Shown here in pieces: positions 22,001 to 22,125 of a stretch of DNA of 22,125 bases. This stretch comes from Auxenochlorella pyrenoidosa (Eukaryota > Chlorophyta > Trebouxiophyceae > Chlorellales > Chlorellaceae), in NCBI GenBank assembly GCA_001430745.1, contig KQ481942.1:441643-463767 (forward strand), read 5' to 3'. The stretch's first letter is position 1; each line of letters begins with the position of its first letter. Under the pieces are notes generated by a model. It was not told the origin of the DNA, searched no databases, and was given only the letters and a program-made list of their open reading frames with translations. A program made the position numbers and the translations under genes.

Positions 22001-22125
22001 GCTCGTCTGCCCCCATCCAGGCTGTGCTGGAGGACATGCCGGAGCTGCTTGCAGACGAGCCGCTGCTGCTGGATGCCCTGCGGGCGGGCGACTCTGCTGG
22101 GGGGCTCGACCTGGCAGTCGCGGCA
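7044..22125 (+). CDS. NUP205: Nuclear pore inner-ring scaffold nucleoporin NUP205 (45 exons seen, 3' end beyond window)
   Basis: Large alpha-helical scaffold of the nuclear pore inner ring (Nup192/Nup205 family), known to work with NUP93. Exons: 7044-7187, 7406-7576, 7822-7917, 8196-8321, 8670-8771, 9042-9246, 9627-9785, 9954-10042, 10175-10257, 10433-10553, 10780-10858, 10976-11088, 11318-11371, 11757-11841, 11979-12108, 12342-12465, 12671-12838, 13014-13175, 13396-13483, 13627-13704, 13864-13950, 14105-14209, 14410-14541, 14761-14837, 15009-15105, 15323-15448, 15652-15725, 15911-15995, 16244-16380, 16551-16665, 17001-17116, 17319-17443, 17582-17641, 17905-18015, 18160-18250, 18479-18655, 18894-18961, 19207-19312, 19618-19848, 20056-20254, 20458-20638, 20979-21113, 21323-21427, 21641-21812, 22021-22125+. 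Phases agree throughout; 1798 codons. Landmarks like plant NUP205: LLQLIEGTL at the start, VIDSHGREVDRNGLVQRE, YQLNEIEARAEDY, LLDFVRYP, PNLAHLLCGFDFES, and SSLHQRAWLLQLHALELH. Introns 16, 24 and 34 start with GC (12466, 14838, 18016). Exon 3 has a CAGCAG tandem acceptor (7822 or 7825). Exon 8 could also begin at 9855 and exon 18 at 12966 in frame; the choices above fit the family better. The N-terminus is complete; plant homologues are near 1,850 residues, so little is missing. Confidence 0.95.
8101..8234 (+). repeat. Duplicated 3' splice site and start of NUP205 exon 4 (decoy copy 8101-8142)
   Basis: The CAG plus the first ~39 bases of exon 4 (from 8193) occur 92 bases upstream at 8101 with four mismatches over 42 bases; the first 27 bases are identical. 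Both copies read VMLADSLP-x-ELYRT. The intronic bases before each copy also share CTGCCCAC. The 92-base offset is not a multiple of 3, so starting at the upstream copy would shift the rest of exon 4 out of frame. The upstream copy is best called a pseudo-exon. Confidence 0.85.
8310..8405 (+). repeat. Duplicated 5' splice site of NUP205 exon 4
   Basis: The exon 4 end with its donor (8310-8335, GT at 8322) recurs at 8379-8404 (GT at 8391) with one mismatch in the 26 bases. The 69-base spacing keeps frame. The sequence between is open, so use of the second donor would add 23 residues. A further partial copy of the CAGCTGTCCAATGGGG part is interleaved at 8358-8373 and 8400-8415. Confidence 0.85.
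8527..8670 (+). repeat. Duplicated acceptor region before NUP205 exon 5
   Basis: A ~43-base segment ending in the real exon 5 acceptor (8628-8670) has an imperfect copy about 101 bases upstream (8527-8570). Both contain a GTGYCCTTYCTGCAACCG core and end in CAGG. The upstream copy offers an AG at 8568-8569 but is not followed by exon 5 sequence. Confidence 0.7.
8818..8940 (+). repeat. Three imperfect ~43-base repeats in NUP205 intron 5
   Basis: Copies at about 8819-8850, 8860-8893 and 8905-8938 share the frame GCTTCTYGYYTGTGGCC followed by a T-rich and GTG-rich tail. All lie inside the intron between exons 5 and 6. Confidence 0.7.
9246..9298 (+). repeat. G-tract run at the start of NUP205 intron 6
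   Basis: Starting at the donor itself (GT at 9247-9248), the sense strand carries many runs of three to seven G separated by one or two bases. This fits the G3+N1-7 pattern of a G-quadruplex in DNA or pre-mRNA. Folding has not been tested. Confidence 0.75.
12185..12246 (+). repeat. Perfect 31-base tandem duplication in NUP205 intron 15
   Basis: Copies at 12185-12215 and 12216-12246 are identical over 31 bases, so the duplication is recent or sequence-homogenised. It lies wholly within the intron between exons 15 and 16. Confidence 0.95.
13187..13233 (+). repeat. G-tract run at the start of NUP205 intron 18
   Basis: Eleven bases after the donor at 13176 the sense strand has runs of 4 to 10 G broken by single T or short T-containing gaps. 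Like the run in intron 6, it could form a G-quadruplex next to a 5' splice site. Confidence 0.75.
14878..14901 (+). repeat. (CTG)8 trinucleotide repeat in NUP205 intron 24
   Basis: Eight perfect CTG units occur in the GC-AG intron 14838-15008. It is a simple microsatellite and does not belong to an exon. Confidence 0.9.
16617..16789 (+). repeat. Triplicated end of NUP205 exon 30, each copy with its own donor
   Basis: The last ~50 bases of exon 30 occur three times, each encoding LLRELFSP[EQ]AP-x-AATD and each followed by a GT: GTGAGC at 16666, GTGCGC at 16720 and GTGCGT at 16789. The offsets are 54 and 69 bases, so all three donors are in the same phase (1) and the frame stays open. I ended the exon at the first donor, which has the best consensus. 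Copy 3 also contains a pyrimidine tract followed by CAG (about 16751-16766), which resembles an acceptor. Confidence 0.9.
17262..17297 (+). repeat. Short direct repeat in NUP205 intron 31
   Basis: CACATACACTATGC occurs at 17262-17275 and 17284-17297, a 22-base period, shortly before the exon 32 acceptor. No function is visible. Confidence 0.85.
18963..19048 (+). repeat. AT-rich island with a near-perfect hairpin in NUP205 intron 37
   Basis: Just after the exon 37 donor the composition turns strongly AT-rich. An inverted repeat has arms 18981-18995 and 19000-19014 (15 bases, one mismatch; the next outer pair 18980/19015 also matches) around an ATAA loop. It is followed by an ATA run and then a TTAA run up to about 19047. 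It could be a relic of a small inverted-repeat element, but I see no target-site duplication. Confidence 0.85.
19323..19450 (+). repeat. Three imperfect ~32-base repeats in NUP205 intron 38
   Basis: Copies at about 19323-19354, 19391-19420 and 19418-19450 share YCAYTCCA-x-C-x-TGGCCCA followed by a CCCTGTC tail. The first and third agree almost fully over their last ~20 bases. All are intronic. Confidence 0.75.
20791..20995 (+). repeat. Tandem duplication across the acceptor of NUP205 exon 42
   Basis: The intron end plus exon 42 start is present twice. The shared intron part begins near 20791 and 20901. The shared part CACYGGCTGCAGGGGCTGGG plus the following AGCCCG has its acceptor AG ending at 20854 and at 20978. 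The first copy would code RGWEPV and then reach a TGA within about nine codons. The second continues as GWEPGDAELEEA in the NUP205 frame, so the first is a decoy. Confidence 0.85.

Noticed and set aside
1..22125. CRISPR array, bacterial operon, phage or transposase content
   Set aside because: All repeats are short tandem or microsatellite types, the genes are spliced eukaryotic genes, and no transposase, integrase or reverse-transcriptase motif was seen in any frame.

Overview
The window looks like nuclear DNA of a green alga (Chlorophyta, probably Chlorella-like Trebouxiophyceae; this is an inference from sequence style, not a database match). The genes are GC-rich and cut into many short exons by introns of about 60-390 bases. 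Nearly all introns end in GCAG, and the proteins resemble plant-lineage families. There is no bacterial operon layout, CRISPR array, rRNA, tRNA or recognisable transposon.

Layout: (1) 163-1482, minus strand, a histidine-triad (HIT) nucleotide-binding protein of the HINT3/HINT4 type, 4 exons. (2) 1483-2521, a divergent intergenic region with two microsatellites. (3) 2522-6436, plus strand, a secreted papain-family (C1A) cysteine peptidase whose C-terminal half is a seven-blade Asp-box (BNR/sialidase-like) beta-propeller; about 756 residues in 12 exons with all splice phases matching. (4) 6437-7043, intergenic. (5) 7044 to beyond 22125, plus strand, the nuclear-pore inner-ring scaffold nucleoporin NUP205. 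I could follow 45 exons (1798 codons, phases consistent throughout). The last exon runs off the window, so only the extreme C-terminus is missing.

The three genes have no evident functional link; they are ordinary eukaryotic neighbours. Two things stand out. One is the peptidase-propeller fusion, with two introns placed at the same point of successive blades. The other is the repeated occurrence in NUP205 of short tandem duplications lying exactly across splice sites. The donor-side copies (exons 4 and 30) keep the reading frame and could give length variants. The acceptor-side copies (exons 4, 5 and 42) act as decoys that break the frame or hit a stop. About one intron in ten (6 of 58 in my models) starts with GC instead of GT.

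All gene models were spliced by eye from reading frame, phase and remembered family resemblance. No RNA evidence or search was available.
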